Shown here: one piece after another, positions 19,840 to 28,268 of the stretch
How positions within the stretch are numbered: position 1 is the stretch's first letter
Layout: each line of letters opens with the position of its first letter
From: Fen-1301 sp963786395
GTDB lineage: Bacteria; Bacteroidota; Ignavibacteria; Ignavibacteriales; Ignavibacteriaceae
Assembly (NCBI GenBank): GCA_963786395.1
Contig: CAWAZD010000009.1
Span: 1-64,000, forward strand
Reading direction: 5' to 3'
DNA: 64,000 bases
Made by a program: the position numbers and the translations under genes
The notes under the pieces: generated by a model
Databases searched by the model: none
Seen by the model: the letters and a program-made list of their open reading frames with translations, nothing else
What the model was told of the DNA's origin: nothing

Positions 19840-20544
19840 GTGATTACAGGTCCATATGAAAAAGCAAAGAAATATATAGAGTCCCATCAACATATATCTG
19901 TTACTGAAAGAAAACGAATTCAGGGTCCCGCCATTACCCTGTCAAGGGAAACTGGTGCCGGTGCAGATGTCATCGCCGACATGATTTGCGAAATTCTTCA
20001 ATCAAAAGTCCGCAATGATTTCGTTAAGTGGACTGTGTTTGATAGAAATCTGATAGAAAAAATCATTGAGGATCATAACCTCCCCGGACAAATTGCAAAA
20101 TATCTCGAGGAGGATAAGTTCAATGCTATCAACAATACCGTAAATGAATTGCTTGGTCTCCACCCCCCGGAATGGCTGCTGATTCATAAAACCACACAGA
20201 CTATCATGCAGCTCGCGTCTCTTGGAAACGTTATCCTGGTCGGAAGAGGAGCTAACGTAATCACTGCTCAAATGCCAAATGTTTTACACGTCAGATTTGT
20301 TGCTCCTTTGCATGACCGGATTAAACATATCCGGGAAAAATTTGATCTGTCTGAACATGATGCGCAGGAAAGAATTAAAAAAGACGACGCCATGAGAAGA
20401 CACTATCTCTACCACCATTATAGAAAAGAAATCGAAGAACTTTATTTATACCACCTTATAATAAATACTCACTTTGTCCCTTATAAAGAAGCCGCTGAAC
20501 TTGTATGCAGTTACCTTATAAAAAAGTTTCCGCAATACTTCTAA
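19840..20544 (+). CDS. Cytidylate-kinase-like family protein
   Basis: This 234-residue protein resembles the cytidylate-kinase-like family (a P-loop NMP-kinase branch). ITLSRETGAGADVIADMICE is the P-loop region, with SRETGAGA in place of a classical GxxxxGKS. ILVGRGANVITAQMPNVLHV and RFVAPLHDRIKHIREKF correspond to the lid and base regions. Family members are often annotated only by homology, so the true substrate is uncertain. The start is GTG 19840, chosen because a strong AGGAGG lies at 19829-19834. It is a single gene divergent from fumC. Confidence 0.75.
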   Translation: MITGPYEKAKKYIESHQHISVTERKRIQGPAITLSRETGAGADVIADMICEILQSKVRNDFVKWTVFDRNLIEKIIEDHNLPGQIAKYLEEDKFNAINNTVNELLGLHPPEWLLIHKTTQTIMQLASLGNVILVGRGANVITAQMPNVLHVRFVAPLHDRIKHIREKFDLSEHDAQERIKKDDAMRRHYLYHHYRKEIEELYLYHLIINTHFVPYKEAAELVCSYLIKKFPQYF

Positions 20545-20845
20545 AGTAATATAGCCCCGCTCATCATAATTATATTGACTTCATAAAAATTATGTTTTAT
20601 GTTTTATTTTGTTCCAATATTTAGCCCAACCCTTTAGGGCTTGGTATATTGAGATGAGATTGACAATAGATTTTTGAAATAGTCTAGCCCAGCCCTTTAG
20701 GGCTGGGGATAGAGTTGCACAATATTAAGTTTAACGAAAATAGTAGTGAAAATGTAAGGGGATGAATCCCCTCGTTATTGATATTTATAAATAATCCCAG
20801 GCATAAATGCCTGGGCTATAAATCATATTTTTATCTGAGGTCTTT
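20545..20845. repeat. Intergenic palindromic repeats
   Basis: No gene is visible. Three hairpin repeats occur: an imperfect one at 20622-20644 (AGCCCAACCC...GGGCTTGG), a perfect one at 20685-20707 (CCCAGCCC TTTA GGGCTGGG), and CCCAGGCAT AA ATGCCTGGG at 20796-20815. Similar elements occur elsewhere in the window; the last is repeated exactly at 51305-51324. The promoter of the downstream protease gene must lie among them. Confidence 0.6.
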
Positions 20846-23800
20846 ATGCGAAAATATTTTCTGTCCTTTCTACTATTATTGACAATTACCATCGCTTCCG
20901 CGCAGGAAGAATCCCGGCTCCTGAGATTTCCTACCATCCATGGCAACCAGGTAGTCTTCACTTATGCCGGCGATCTTTATTCTGTTCCTTCTTTCGGCGG
21001 AACCGCTCGTAAAATTACAAGCGATGTCGGCTACGAATGCTTCGCTAAATTCTCTCCCGATGGAAAGTATATCGCTTTCACCGGTCAGTACGATGGAAAT
21101 ACCGAAGTCTACCTCATCCCCTCTGAAGGGGGAATTCCAAAACGACTTACTTTTACCGCGACTCTGAACCGTGACGATGTCTCCGACAGAATGGGTCCAA
21201 ATAATATTGTTATGTGCTGGAAAGGAAACGATACTATTATATATAGATCAAGAATGATTGAATTTAATGACTTCAAGGGTCAACTCTTTTCCGTATCTGT
21301 AAATGGCGGTCCATCAACACAGCTTCCCTTACCCCGCGGCGGCTTCTGCTCCTTTTCGCCTGACCTCAATAAATTTGCCTATAACCGCGTGTTCCGCGAA
21401 TTCAGAACCTGGAAACATTATCGCGGCGGACAGGCTGACGATATCTGGATATATGATTTTACCACAAAGAAAATAGAAAATATTACAAACAATCCCGCAC
21501 AGGATAATTTTCCAATGTGGGCAGGCAATAAAATCTATTTTACTTCCGATAGGGATTACCGCCTGAACCTCTTCTCCTATGACCTCAATACTAAAGAAAC
21601 AAAAAAACTTACTGACTTTAAAGATTACGATGTTAAATTCCCTTCGCTTGGTGATAATGCCATAATTTTCGAAAATGGCGGTCTCCTCTATAAGTTCGAT
21701 CTTGCCTCAGAAAAAACAGATAAAATTCCAGTTTATCTTAATGAAGATTTCTCTATGGCCCGCTCTAAACTTATAGATGTAAGCAAAAACATAACCAACT
21801 ACGAAATTTCCCCCGATGGCAGCCGTGCTTTGTTCGGTGCGCGCGGTGAAATTTTTACCGTTCCCGAAAAGAATGGCAATACCCGAAACCTCACCAATAC
21901 ATCCGGCGTCCATGAAAGAAATTCCAAATGGTCACCCGATGGAAAATATATCGGATATATTTCAGATGCATCCGGTGAAGATGAAATTTATATAATGCCG
22001 CAGGATGGAAATGGTGCCCCTGTCCGCATTACTACAAACGGAAATGTGTATAAGTACCAGATCTATTGGTCACCCGATAGTAAAAAATTACTCTGGTCCG
22101 ATAGACAGCAGCAGCTTCAGTTCGTGGATATCGATTCAAAAAAAATAACTAAAGTTGCCGAATCTACCGCTTTTGAAATTGCTGAATATTCATGGTCGCC
22201 TGATAGTAAATGGATCGCCTATGCCAAACCCGAAGAAAAAACTATGCAGGTTGTCTATCTCTATTCACTTGAATCCGGAAAAACTATTCCTGTTACAGAT
22301 GGCTGGTTTGCTTCCGGTAATCCCGTCTTTAGCTCCGATGGTAAATATCTGTTTATGGTTTCTGAAAGAAACTTCGAGCCTAAGTTCGGCTGGACTGAAT
22401 TCAATCAGATCTATGAAGATATGGCAAAGATTTATCTCGTAACCCTTGCAAAAGATACAAAGTCCCCGTTCGAACCAAAGTCCGATGAAGTAAAAATAAA
22501 AGAAGAAAAACATGGGAAAGAATCGGATAAAAAAACTGACAAAGAAAAACCCGGTACTGTTGATGTAAAAGTTGATCCTGAAGGAATTCAATCCAGGATT
22601 GCCGAAATTACCACCGAAGGTTCCGGTTACAGTGGTCTTGAATCCGCTGGAAATAAACTTTATTACCGTAAACAGGGAAGTAAAGACGATCAGGCACAGT
22701 TGGCTGTGTACGACTTCGAAAAAAAGAAAGAAACTGAACTCGGTGAGATAAACGGATTTGAAATTTCTGCTGATTTGAAAAAAATGCTCGTCTCCCTTAA
22801 AAACGCTTACTATATTATTGATCTTCCGCAGCAGAAACCTGAACTCAAGGAAAGATTGAATCTTTCAGATATGAAAATGAATCTTGACCGCTATGCCGAA
22901 TGGCAGCAGATATTCAATGAATCATGGCGCCAGATGCGTGACTTCTTCTTCGCTCCCAACATGCATGGCGTCGACTGGAATGCTATGAAAGCAAAATATG
23001 CCCCGCTCGTTAAGTTTGTTAACCATCGTGCTGATCTTACCTATATCATAGGTGAAATGATCGGCGAACTTAATATCGGTCACTCTTATGTCGGCGGCGG
23101 TGATTATCCTAAAGCTGAAAGAATAAAACTCGGACTCCTTGGTGCCCAGCTCGTTCGTGATCCGCAGACAAAATATTATAAAATTGCCAAAATATTAAAA
23201 GGTCAGAACTGGGATAAAGAAACCCGCTCTCCGCTCACCGAAATTGGCGTTAACGTTAATGAAGGCGATTATATTATAGCGGTTGACAATAAACCCGTTA
23301 ACAAACTGCTTGATATTTATGAAGCCCTCGTTAATAAAGCCGGCAAACAGGTTACCCTTAAAGTAAATTCCTCACCCGAAGAATCCGGTAGTCATGAAAC
23401 TGTTGTTGTACCTGTTGACGATGAAGCGCAGCTTTATTATTACAACTGGGTTGAGAACAACATTGCGAAAGTTAATAAAGCCACAAATGGTCGCGTTGGT
23501 TATATCCATATTCCTGATATGGGCGTGCCCGGTTTAAATGAATTCATGAAATATTTCTATCCTCAGGAAAAGAAAGAAGCCCTAATAATTGATGACAGGG
23601 GTAACGGCGGCGGAAATGTTTCTCCAATTATTACAGAACGGCTCAAACGTGAACCAGTAATGATAGATATCGCGCGTAACAGCGCTCCTGGTTTTGATCC
23701 CGGAGGCATGCAGGTAGGTCCTAAAGTATTACTCATTGATGAATTTTCCGCCTCGGATGGTGACCTCTTCCCGTATAGATTTAAAACATACCACATGGGA

Positions 23801-24097
23801 AAAATAATCGGTAAAAGGACTTGGGGTGGAGTTACCGGAATCAGAGGTTCTCTGCCTCTGCTTGATGGTGGATTTCTTAATCGCCCTGAATTCTCAAGGT
23901 ACGATCTTGAAGGTAAGAACTGGGTTATCGAAGGTCATGGAGTTGATCCTGATATTATTGTTGATAACGATCCTGCGCTTGAATTTGAAGGGACCGATCA
24001 GCAGCTTGATAAAGCTATTGAGCAGATATTAATTGACTTGAAAAACAATCCACCTCAGTTACCGCCTCATCCCGCATACCCGGACATGAGCAAATAA
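20846..24097 (+). CDS. Tricorn-type S41 protease with beta-propellers and PDZ domain
   Basis: Tricorn proteases cut oligopeptides into short pieces. The order is: signal peptide (about 1-19), TolB/WD40-like propeller repeats (FSPDGKYIAFTG, WSPDGKYIGYIS, SPDSKWIAYAK) over about residues 25-530, a Lys/Glu-rich linker, a helical core (about 690-760) with IGELNIGHSYVGGGDY carrying the likely catalytic His, a PDZ domain (GVNVNEGDYIIAVDNKPVN), and the S41 core with FSASDGDLFPYRFK containing the nucleophile Ser. Length 1083 residues matches bacterial tricorn homologues. The signal peptide places it in the periplasm or outside, unlike the cytosolic archaeal enzyme. Codons are rich in C-ending forms compared with the surface-protein cluster downstream. 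Confidence 0.9.
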   Translation: MRKYFLSFLLLLTITIASAQEESRLLRFPTIHGNQVVFTYAGDLYSVPSFGGTARKITSDVGYECFAKFSPDGKYIAFTGQYDGNTEVYLIPSEGGIPKRLTFTATLNRDDVSDRMGPNNIVMCWKGNDTIIYRSRMIEFNDFKGQLFSVSVNGGPSTQLPLPRGGFCSFSPDLNKFAYNRVFREFRTWKHYRGGQADDIWIYDFTTKKIENITNNPAQDNFPMWAGNKIYFTSDRDYRLNLFSYDLNTKETKKLTDFKDYDVKFPSLGDNAIIFENGGLLYKFDLASEKTDKIPVYLNEDFSMARSKLIDVSKNITNYEISPDGSRALFGARGEIFTVPEKNGNTRNLTNTSGVHERNSKWSPDGKYIGYISDASGEDEIYIMPQDGNGAPVRITTNGNVYKYQIYWSPDSKKLLWSDRQQQLQFVDIDSKKITKVAESTAFEIAEYSWSPDSKWIAYAKPEEKTMQVVYLYSLESGKTIPVTDGWFASGNPVFSSDGKYLFMVSERNFEPKFGWTEFNQIYEDMAKIYLVTLAKDTKSPFEPKSDEVKIKEEKHGKESDKKTDKEKPGTVDVKVDPEGIQSRIAEITTEGSGYSGLESAGNKLYYRKQGSKDDQAQLAVYDFEKKKETELGEINGFEISADLKKMLVSLKNAYYIIDLPQQKPELKERLNLSDMKMNLDRYAEWQQIFNESWRQMRDFFFAPNMHGVDWNAMKAKYAPLVKFVNHRADLTYIIGEMIGELNIGHSYVGGGDYPKAERIKLGLLGAQLVRDPQTKYYKIAKILKGQNWDKETRSPLTEIGVNVNEGDYIIAVDNKPVNKLLDIYEALVNKAGKQVTLKVNSSPEESGSHETVVVPVDDEAQLYYYNWVENNIAKVNKATNGRVGYIHIPDMGVPGLNEFMKYFYPQEKKEALIIDDRGNGGGNVSPIITERLKREPVMIDIARNSAPGFDPGGMQVGPKVLLIDEFSASDGDLFPYRFKTYHMGKIIGKRTWGGVTGIRGSLPLLDGGFLNRPEFSRYDLEGKNWVIEGHGVDPDIIVDNDPALEFEGTDQQLDKAIEQILIDLKNNPPQLPPHPAYPDMSK

Positions 24098-24107
24098 TTT
24101 ACTTCAG

Positions 24108-24298
24108 GTTGTCATCCCCGCGCCTGCCCGCCATGGAGGGAAAGCGGGGATCCATTTCTTATTTTGTCATCCCCGACCGCAGTTAATCGGGGATCCCCTT
24201 ATCTGCCAGAAATCATTCCCCGACAGTATTATAGCCCAGGTATTTAGAGCTTGTGTGAAAACCTCCAACTGTCATTCCCGCGAAGGCGGGAATCCATT
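24108..24298. repeat. GC-rich palindromic repeats after the protease gene
   Basis: GTCATCCCCG...CGGGGATCC palindromes occur at about 24108-24152 and 24166-24198, and ATTCCCGC GAAG GCGGGAAT at 24274-24293. The last, with about 35 bases before it (TGTGTGAAAACCTCCAACTGTC), is repeated near 48262-48322. The final repeat overlaps the 3' end of the gene on the minus strand at 24272. Confidence 0.65.
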
Positions 24299-24694
24299 AT
24301 GGGGTTTATTATAAGTGCTTACTAAATTAGCTAGCGCTTTTGTAATTGACTCCTGGTTTTTACTGATAACGGCTGCTCCTGCATTTACAATTGAGTAAGC
24401 CAAATCAATGGCTTTTTGAACTTCTTTAAGATCGGTGTAAGTTTTGTTTATATCCACAATCAGGTTGTCTGTTTTTTTCAATAACCCCTGAACCTCGTCG
24501 GAGACTCTTATGGAGGATTGTGTAGATAATTCATTGGCAAAATTAAGAATTGAATTCTGCATATATATCAAAGTTGCATTTTCATTTGTGGAAATTTTGT
24601 CAAAGTTTATTTCTCTGTACTTACCAATCCTATCTGCAAATGACGATAAATTACCGGCAAGTTCATTTATTAACCCTGCATTCAAATTATCCAT
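24272..24694 (-). CDS. Unknown helical protein whose C-terminus lies in a repeat
   Basis: I do not recognise this 140-residue protein. It has no signal peptide and looks largely helical (MDNLNAGLINELAGNLSSFA, VQGLLKKTDNLIVDINKTYT, LKEVQKAIDLAYSIVNAGAA), possibly a coiled-coil bundle. The last eight residues, NGFPPSRE, and the stop codon are encoded by the palindromic repeat at 24274-24293, so an older C-terminus was probably replaced when the repeat inserted. It stands alone. Confidence 0.6.
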   Translation of the reverse strand: MDNLNAGLINELAGNLSSFADRIGKYREINFDKISTNENATLIYMQNSILNFANELSTQSSIRVSDEVQGLLKKTDNLIVDINKTYTDLKEVQKAIDLAYSIVNAGAAVISKNQESITKALANLVSTYNKPHNGFPPSRE

Positions 24695-24751
24695 AAATTA
24701 TTTTCCGTAATTATAATACTCAGATGTTGTTTAGTTTCAACAGATATAGCC

Positions 24752-24777
24752 CTGACCATGTTTTTGTCCATGGTCAG
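24752..24777. repeat. Perfect hairpin before the operator region
   Basis: CTGACCATG and CATGGTCAG form a perfect 9-bp stem with an eight-base loop (TTTTTGTC). It lies between the unknown gene at 24272 and the operator pair at 24916. It could be a bidirectional terminator or a dispersed repeat; no U-run follows. The remainder of the gap 24695-25066 holds only the operator pair and probably the kinase promoter. Confidence 0.45.
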
Positions 24778-24915
24778 AGCTCACCTTCTATCTGTTCCCA
24801 CCCGTCCGCGATATTTCCCGCTAACCCGGTCAATTATAGAAAATTAAACCAATTGTTTTGTATATAAATCATTTTCTGAATGCATAACATAATTGTAGGG
24901 GATGAGATAAGATAT

Positions 24916-24948
24916 AGTAACGTTACTAATTTTTTTAGTAACGTTACT
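24916..24948. promoter_or_regulatory. Operator pair 1, before the kinase gene
   Basis: The 12-bp perfect palindrome AGTAACGTTACT occurs at 24916-24927 and 24937-24948. The copies are 21 bp apart, two turns of the helix, so they face the same side. The pair ends 118 bases before the kinase ATG. The same pair with identical spacing recurs before four other transcription units (28092, 32333, 35168, 38055), which supports a shared regulator. Confidence 0.75.
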
Positions 24949-25066
24949 ATTTTTTATTGCCATAATTCTATATATCTTATCATTTCCTTGAGGAAATTCA
25001 TATGGGTATTTAACCGAATTGTTTTTTTTACCATGTTTCATAATGTTACTCAACTCAAATAGTTAA

Positions 25067-26206
25067 ATGAAAAAAGACATTGATTACTATTTCAGCCTTT
25101 TCCGAAATTTGGATAATCCAATTTATTATGCCATTATTTTCGTGATATTGGTTTATTTTATTTTAACTATTGTTAACAAGTATATTATTCTCCCTACAAA
25201 AAAGAAGCATCTCTCAGAAAAAAAGGAATTGGAAAATGACAACTTGAAGATGCTTGAAATATTTGCCGAGTATGACCCGAATCCCATCATTCGCGTCGAT
25301 GATACTGGGCAAATAAAAAACTTTAATAGAGCAGCCAGAACTTTGTTCCAGAAATCTTTAGATAACAATAAAAACATTAAAGATATTATCCCCGCAATTA
25401 ACATAAATTTTAAGGATGAGATTTATAAGAATTCCAATATGCAGCTAAGTACTACTTTTGGTGATAAATATTTTTCCTTAAACTTCTATGGCATTAGATC
25501 CTTAAACAGGGCTCAGATATATTTTATGGATCTAACAGATAGAAATAACCAGGTAAATGAGACTATGGAATCTGAAAAAAAATTCAGATCTCTTTCGTTT
25601 TATTTGCAGGATTACCTTGAAACTGAACGGCAAAGAATCGGGTCGGAATTACATGATGTTATAGGACAGAACCTGTTCCTCTTAAAATTAAAATTTGATG
25701 AAGCCTCCCAAAATTATAATGATTTCAAGGATAATTATACAAATATAATTGAATCATTAAATTCCACAATTTATGATTTGCGGAACATTATGTATGACTT
25801 AAAGCCCAAAAACCTTGAGGATTTAGGACTCGACTTTGCAGTTAGAAAATTATCTGAACATATATCCCTTAGTACCAGGAAAGCCGGAAATGTTGAAATT
25901 ATTGGGAAATCAAAAAGATTTGCAGGTGATGTCGAGCTGTATGTTTATAGAATAATCCAGGAATGCCTAAGTAATATTATTCGCCATTCCAGGGCAAGTG
26001 AATATAATATTCAACTCCTCTATTCAGATAATACTTTAAAAATATATATTTCTGATAATGGTGTAGGCTTCGAATTAGAAATAATAAATAAAAACAAAAA
26101 TTATGGATTATTAAATATTTCTGAACGAATAAAAGCACTGAATGGTACTATGAAAATAAACTCTTCTTCTGAAGGTACTTTGTTATTATTTGAAATTCCT
26201 TTATAA
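25067..26206 (+). CDS. NarX/DegS-type sensor histidine kinase with PAS domain
   Basis: A 379-residue membrane kinase. One span lies at about residues 20-42 (IYYAIIFVILVYFILTIV), followed by a cytosolic PAS domain (about 65-160; FAEYDPNPIIRVDDTGQIKN). The HisKA_3 motif ETERQRIGSELHDVIG carries the phospho-acceptor His196. The ATPase domain has its N box at IQECLSNIIRHSRA (Asn303) and DNGVGF at 330-335. With almost no extracellular part, it probably senses a cytosolic or membrane signal through PAS. It is followed after six bases by its response regulator and preceded by operator pair 1, so it may be autoregulated. Confidence 0.92.
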   Translation: MKKDIDYYFSLFRNLDNPIYYAIIFVILVYFILTIVNKYIILPTKKKHLSEKKELENDNLKMLEIFAEYDPNPIIRVDDTGQIKNFNRAARTLFQKSLDNNKNIKDIIPAININFKDEIYKNSNMQLSTTFGDKYFSLNFYGIRSLNRAQIYFMDLTDRNNQVNETMESEKKFRSLSFYLQDYLETERQRIGSELHDVIGQNLFLLKLKFDEASQNYNDFKDNYTNIIESLNSTIYDLRNIMYDLKPKNLEDLGLDFAVRKLSEHISLSTRKAGNVEIIGKSKRFAGDVELYVYRIIQECLSNIIRHSRASEYNIQLLYSDNTLKIYISDNGVGFELEIINKNKNYGLLNISERIKALNGTMKINSSSEGTLLLFEIPL

Positions 26207-26212
26207 TTGATC

Positions 26213-26911
26213 ATGTCGGATTTAAACAAAAATATTAGAATACTAATTTGCGATGACCATGCGATTGTTAGAAGCGGTCTTGTAAAATTACTCGCGGATC
26301 AGAATTGGATTTATATAGTTGCTGAAGCTGAAAATGGAGAAGAGTTAATCCACAAAAATGCAATTTACCTGCCGGATCTCATTTTGGCTGATATATCTAT
26401 GCCTGTATTATCCGGAATAGATGCGGTTAAAATAATTAAACAGGATTATCCGGATGTAAAAGTATTGTTTTTATCCATGCTTTTTGATGAACAATATGTT
26501 TATTGCGCGGTAAAAGTCGGCGCGTCCGGACTCGTAAGTAAGAATATTGCAAAAGATGAATTGCTATATGCATTAAGGGAAGTGAGTTTAGGCAGAAAAT
26601 ACTTTGGTCCGTTATATAACGAAAATAAAGTCAAAGAAATAGTAAAGAAATATGATGATAACTCGAATATATCCTTCAATACGCTTGGTGTCAAATTAAC
26701 CGCGCGTGAAGAAGAAATACTAAAATATATGAGCCTTGGTTTAATGAGTGAAGAAATAGCCGAAAAAATGAATCTGGGTAAAAGAACCGTCGATAAAGCC
26801 CGCACCGATATTATGCAAAATTTCAATTTAAAGTCCCTTCCCGCCTTAATTAGCTTTGCCGTCAGGTACACTGAAAGCAAAAAAATTAGTAACGTTACTA
26901 TTGATTTTTAA
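26213..26911 (+). CDS. NarL/LuxR-family response regulator
   Basis: Partner of the kinase just upstream. The receiver domain has acidic residues in LICDDHAIVR and the phospho-acceptor Asp60 in LILADISMPVLSG. The C-terminal LuxR-type HTH reads LTAREEEILKYMSLGLMSEEIAEKMNL then GKRTVDKARTDIM. I chose ATG 26213; an in-frame TTG at 26207 directly after the kinase stop would add two residues. The last codons (KISNVTIDF) run through a copy of the AGTAACGTTACT palindrome, so that site lies inside the coding region. It is the most likely binder of the palindromes, by position; this is inference. Confidence 0.92.
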   Translation: MSDLNKNIRILICDDHAIVRSGLVKLLADQNWIYIVAEAENGEELIHKNAIYLPDLILADISMPVLSGIDAVKIIKQDYPDVKVLFLSMLFDEQYVYCAVKVGASGLVSKNIAKDELLYALREVSLGRKYFGPLYNENKVKEIVKKYDDNSNISFNTLGVKLTAREEEILKYMSLGLMSEEIAEKMNLGKRTVDKARTDIMQNFNLKSLPALISFAVRYTESKKISNVTIDF

Positions 26912-26961
26912 TATTGTCGTAAAAACGACAAATTTTAAGACATATTATTAGTAACGCTGCT
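26888..26961. promoter_or_regulatory. Operator 2: one perfect and one degenerate palindrome
   Basis: AGTAACGTTACT lies at 26888-26899, inside the last codons of the response-regulator gene. A weaker copy, AGTAACGCTGCT (two mismatches), lies at 26950-26961, 62 bp away. Between them is a different perfect inverted repeat, TTGTCGT AAAA ACGACAA (26914-26931), which may be a separate regulatory site or a weak terminator. The perfect palindrome lies 124 bp before the ATG at 27023 and could control that gene pair. Confidence 0.55.
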
Positions 26962-27022
26962 ATTTATTCGTTAGGCTTTTATCTATAATTTTCCCATAAC
27001 AAACAAACATATAAGGTGAGTT

Positions 27023-27457
27023 ATGGGTAAACTTCATGCAATTATTATCTCCGTTTTTTTCATCTGTAGTATGTCTTTTTCACAAACAATTGTGGGCAAG
27101 ATCTATTCAAATACTGAAGCTGACACAATTTATGGATCCGTCTTAACTTCGGTTCCTATTTCAAGTGTTCAGCTCAATAATTTAACTTTTCAAACAACTA
27201 ATTATCTGATGTTTCGGATTTTAAATGGAAATCTTACTATTTTGGGAGATAAAAGAATAGTATTATATCCAATAGGTTCTGATATAAGTGCCCAGGATGT
27301 TTTTAGGTATTTCAGTATTTCTTTAATTCAAAAGATTATTAAAGACGGAAACAATTCCATGACATACATCGAGTTGCGCAATAAAAACTTGATTACAATA
27401 ACAAATGGACTCTATACCATGGAAGTCGGTGTTGAATGTCCGCCTTACTGTTGGTAA
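27023..27457 (+). CDS. Small secreted protein, unknown
   Basis: 144 residues with a clear signal peptide (MGKLHAIIISVFFICSMSFS, cleavage near residue 20). The mature part looks beta-rich (TIVGKIYSNTEADTIYGSV, MFRILNGNLTILGDKRIVLY) and ends in ECPPYCW with two cysteines. No sorting domain is present, so it probably stays in the periplasm or outer membrane. An ATAAGGTGAG ribosome site precedes the ATG. The stop overlaps the start of the next gene (TAATG). I do not recognise a family. Its place right after the two-component genes suggests a link to signalling or to the surface proteins. Confidence 0.65.
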   Translation: MGKLHAIIISVFFICSMSFSQTIVGKIYSNTEADTIYGSVLTSVPISSVQLNNLTFQTTNYLMFRILNGNLTILGDKRIVLYPIGSDISAQDVFRYFSISLIQKIIKDGNNSMTYIELRNKNLITITNGLYTMEVGVECPPYCW

Positions 27458-28044
27458 TGTTTCTAGCAAAAGTAATAATAAACATTAGTATTCTATTTTG
27501 GTTATTGCCTCCTTTTAGACAATTAAAAGGAGGATATTTTTTGTATTTTTTAATCTTGGGATATTCTGATCCCCTTGCATTATTGTTGGGCTGGCTATTT
27601 AATATTAACGCTAATTACACACACTTGGTTATCGCGTTTTTACTGGTTCTTTCTGTTTTGTATTATGTTAAATATTTGAACTATTATTGGTTTATCGGTT
27701 TAACTTTTATAGTAATATTCTCACTTTTGACTGGTGAACGGAATATAAGGTATCTTTCAATAATTGCCCTTCATCTATTAATATTGATATCAATATTACT
27801 GCCTGCTATTAAGGGTTTTTATCAGACACAAAGAATAAATACATACTTCTCCGTTTTATTACTATATGAGCTTACAATCATCTTAAAACTTATAGCTTTT
27901 GTCCTTAATTATTTCACCGGGGTTTATTTATTCTATATATCATTAGCATTCGAATTACTTATTTGCGTTTATTTTATTTTCTACAATCTTGATAACAGCC
28001 CGCTTATAAGGTTACCATTCAGCAAAGAACACGAATACCAATAG
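27457..28044 (+). CDS. Integral membrane protein, six to seven spans, unknown
   Basis: A 195-residue, very hydrophobic protein with about six to seven spans (for example LVIAFLLVLSVLYYVKYL and LSIIALHLLILISILLPAI) and a short charged tail (PFSKEHEYQ). I chose ATG 27457, which overlaps the preceding stop as TAATG; an ATG at 27436 in the same frame is possible and would overlap by 22 bases. Overlap implies coupling with the secreted protein before it. The layout recalls 7TM sensory domains, but nothing else indicates function. Confidence 0.6.
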   Translation: MFLAKVIINISILFWLLPPFRQLKGGYFLYFLILGYSDPLALLLGWLFNINANYTHLVIAFLLVLSVLYYVKYLNYYWFIGLTFIVIFSLLTGERNIRYLSIIALHLLILISILLPAIKGFYQTQRINTYFSVLLLYELTIILKLIAFVLNYFTGVYLFYISLAFELLICVYFIFYNLDNSPLIRLPFSKEHEYQ

Positions 28045-28091
28045 AATTTCCCTCTAATCTTCGATTTCAATTCTAATTACTTTTTATTTTT

Positions 28092-28124
28092 AGTAACGTT
28101 ACTATCATTTCTAGTAACGTTACT
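28092..28124. promoter_or_regulatory. Operator pair 3, before the first surface-protein module
   Basis: AGTAACGTTACT is found at 28092-28103 and 28113-28124, again exactly 21 bp apart. The pair ends 144 bases before ATG 28269, leaving room for a promoter in the AT-rich stretch between. It lies just after the membrane-protein gene, so it would start a separate transcript for 28269-29198-30745. Confidence 0.75.
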
Positions 28125-28268
28125 ATATCTTTTTAATTGCTTATACCTTACGTTCCGATTAATAAATTTAATTATTTGTTTTGTTTTAGCTGCTTATTAA
28201 CAGACTTAATTATATAATAATGCGGGCAAAAAACAACTACTTATTGAAGTTAAGATTTTTAGGTAAAT

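Noticed and set aside
24844..25062. Short open frames on both strands through operator pair 1, with repeated SNVT residues
   Set aside because: The SNVT repeats arise only because the palindrome is read in frame. There is no ribosome site or family resemblance, and the region is regulatory.
28092..28124. Palindrome pairs as transcription terminators
   Set aside because: A 12-bp palindrome without loop makes a weak hairpin, the 21-bp pairing is exact, and one pair precedes the kinase gene far from any same-strand upstream gene.
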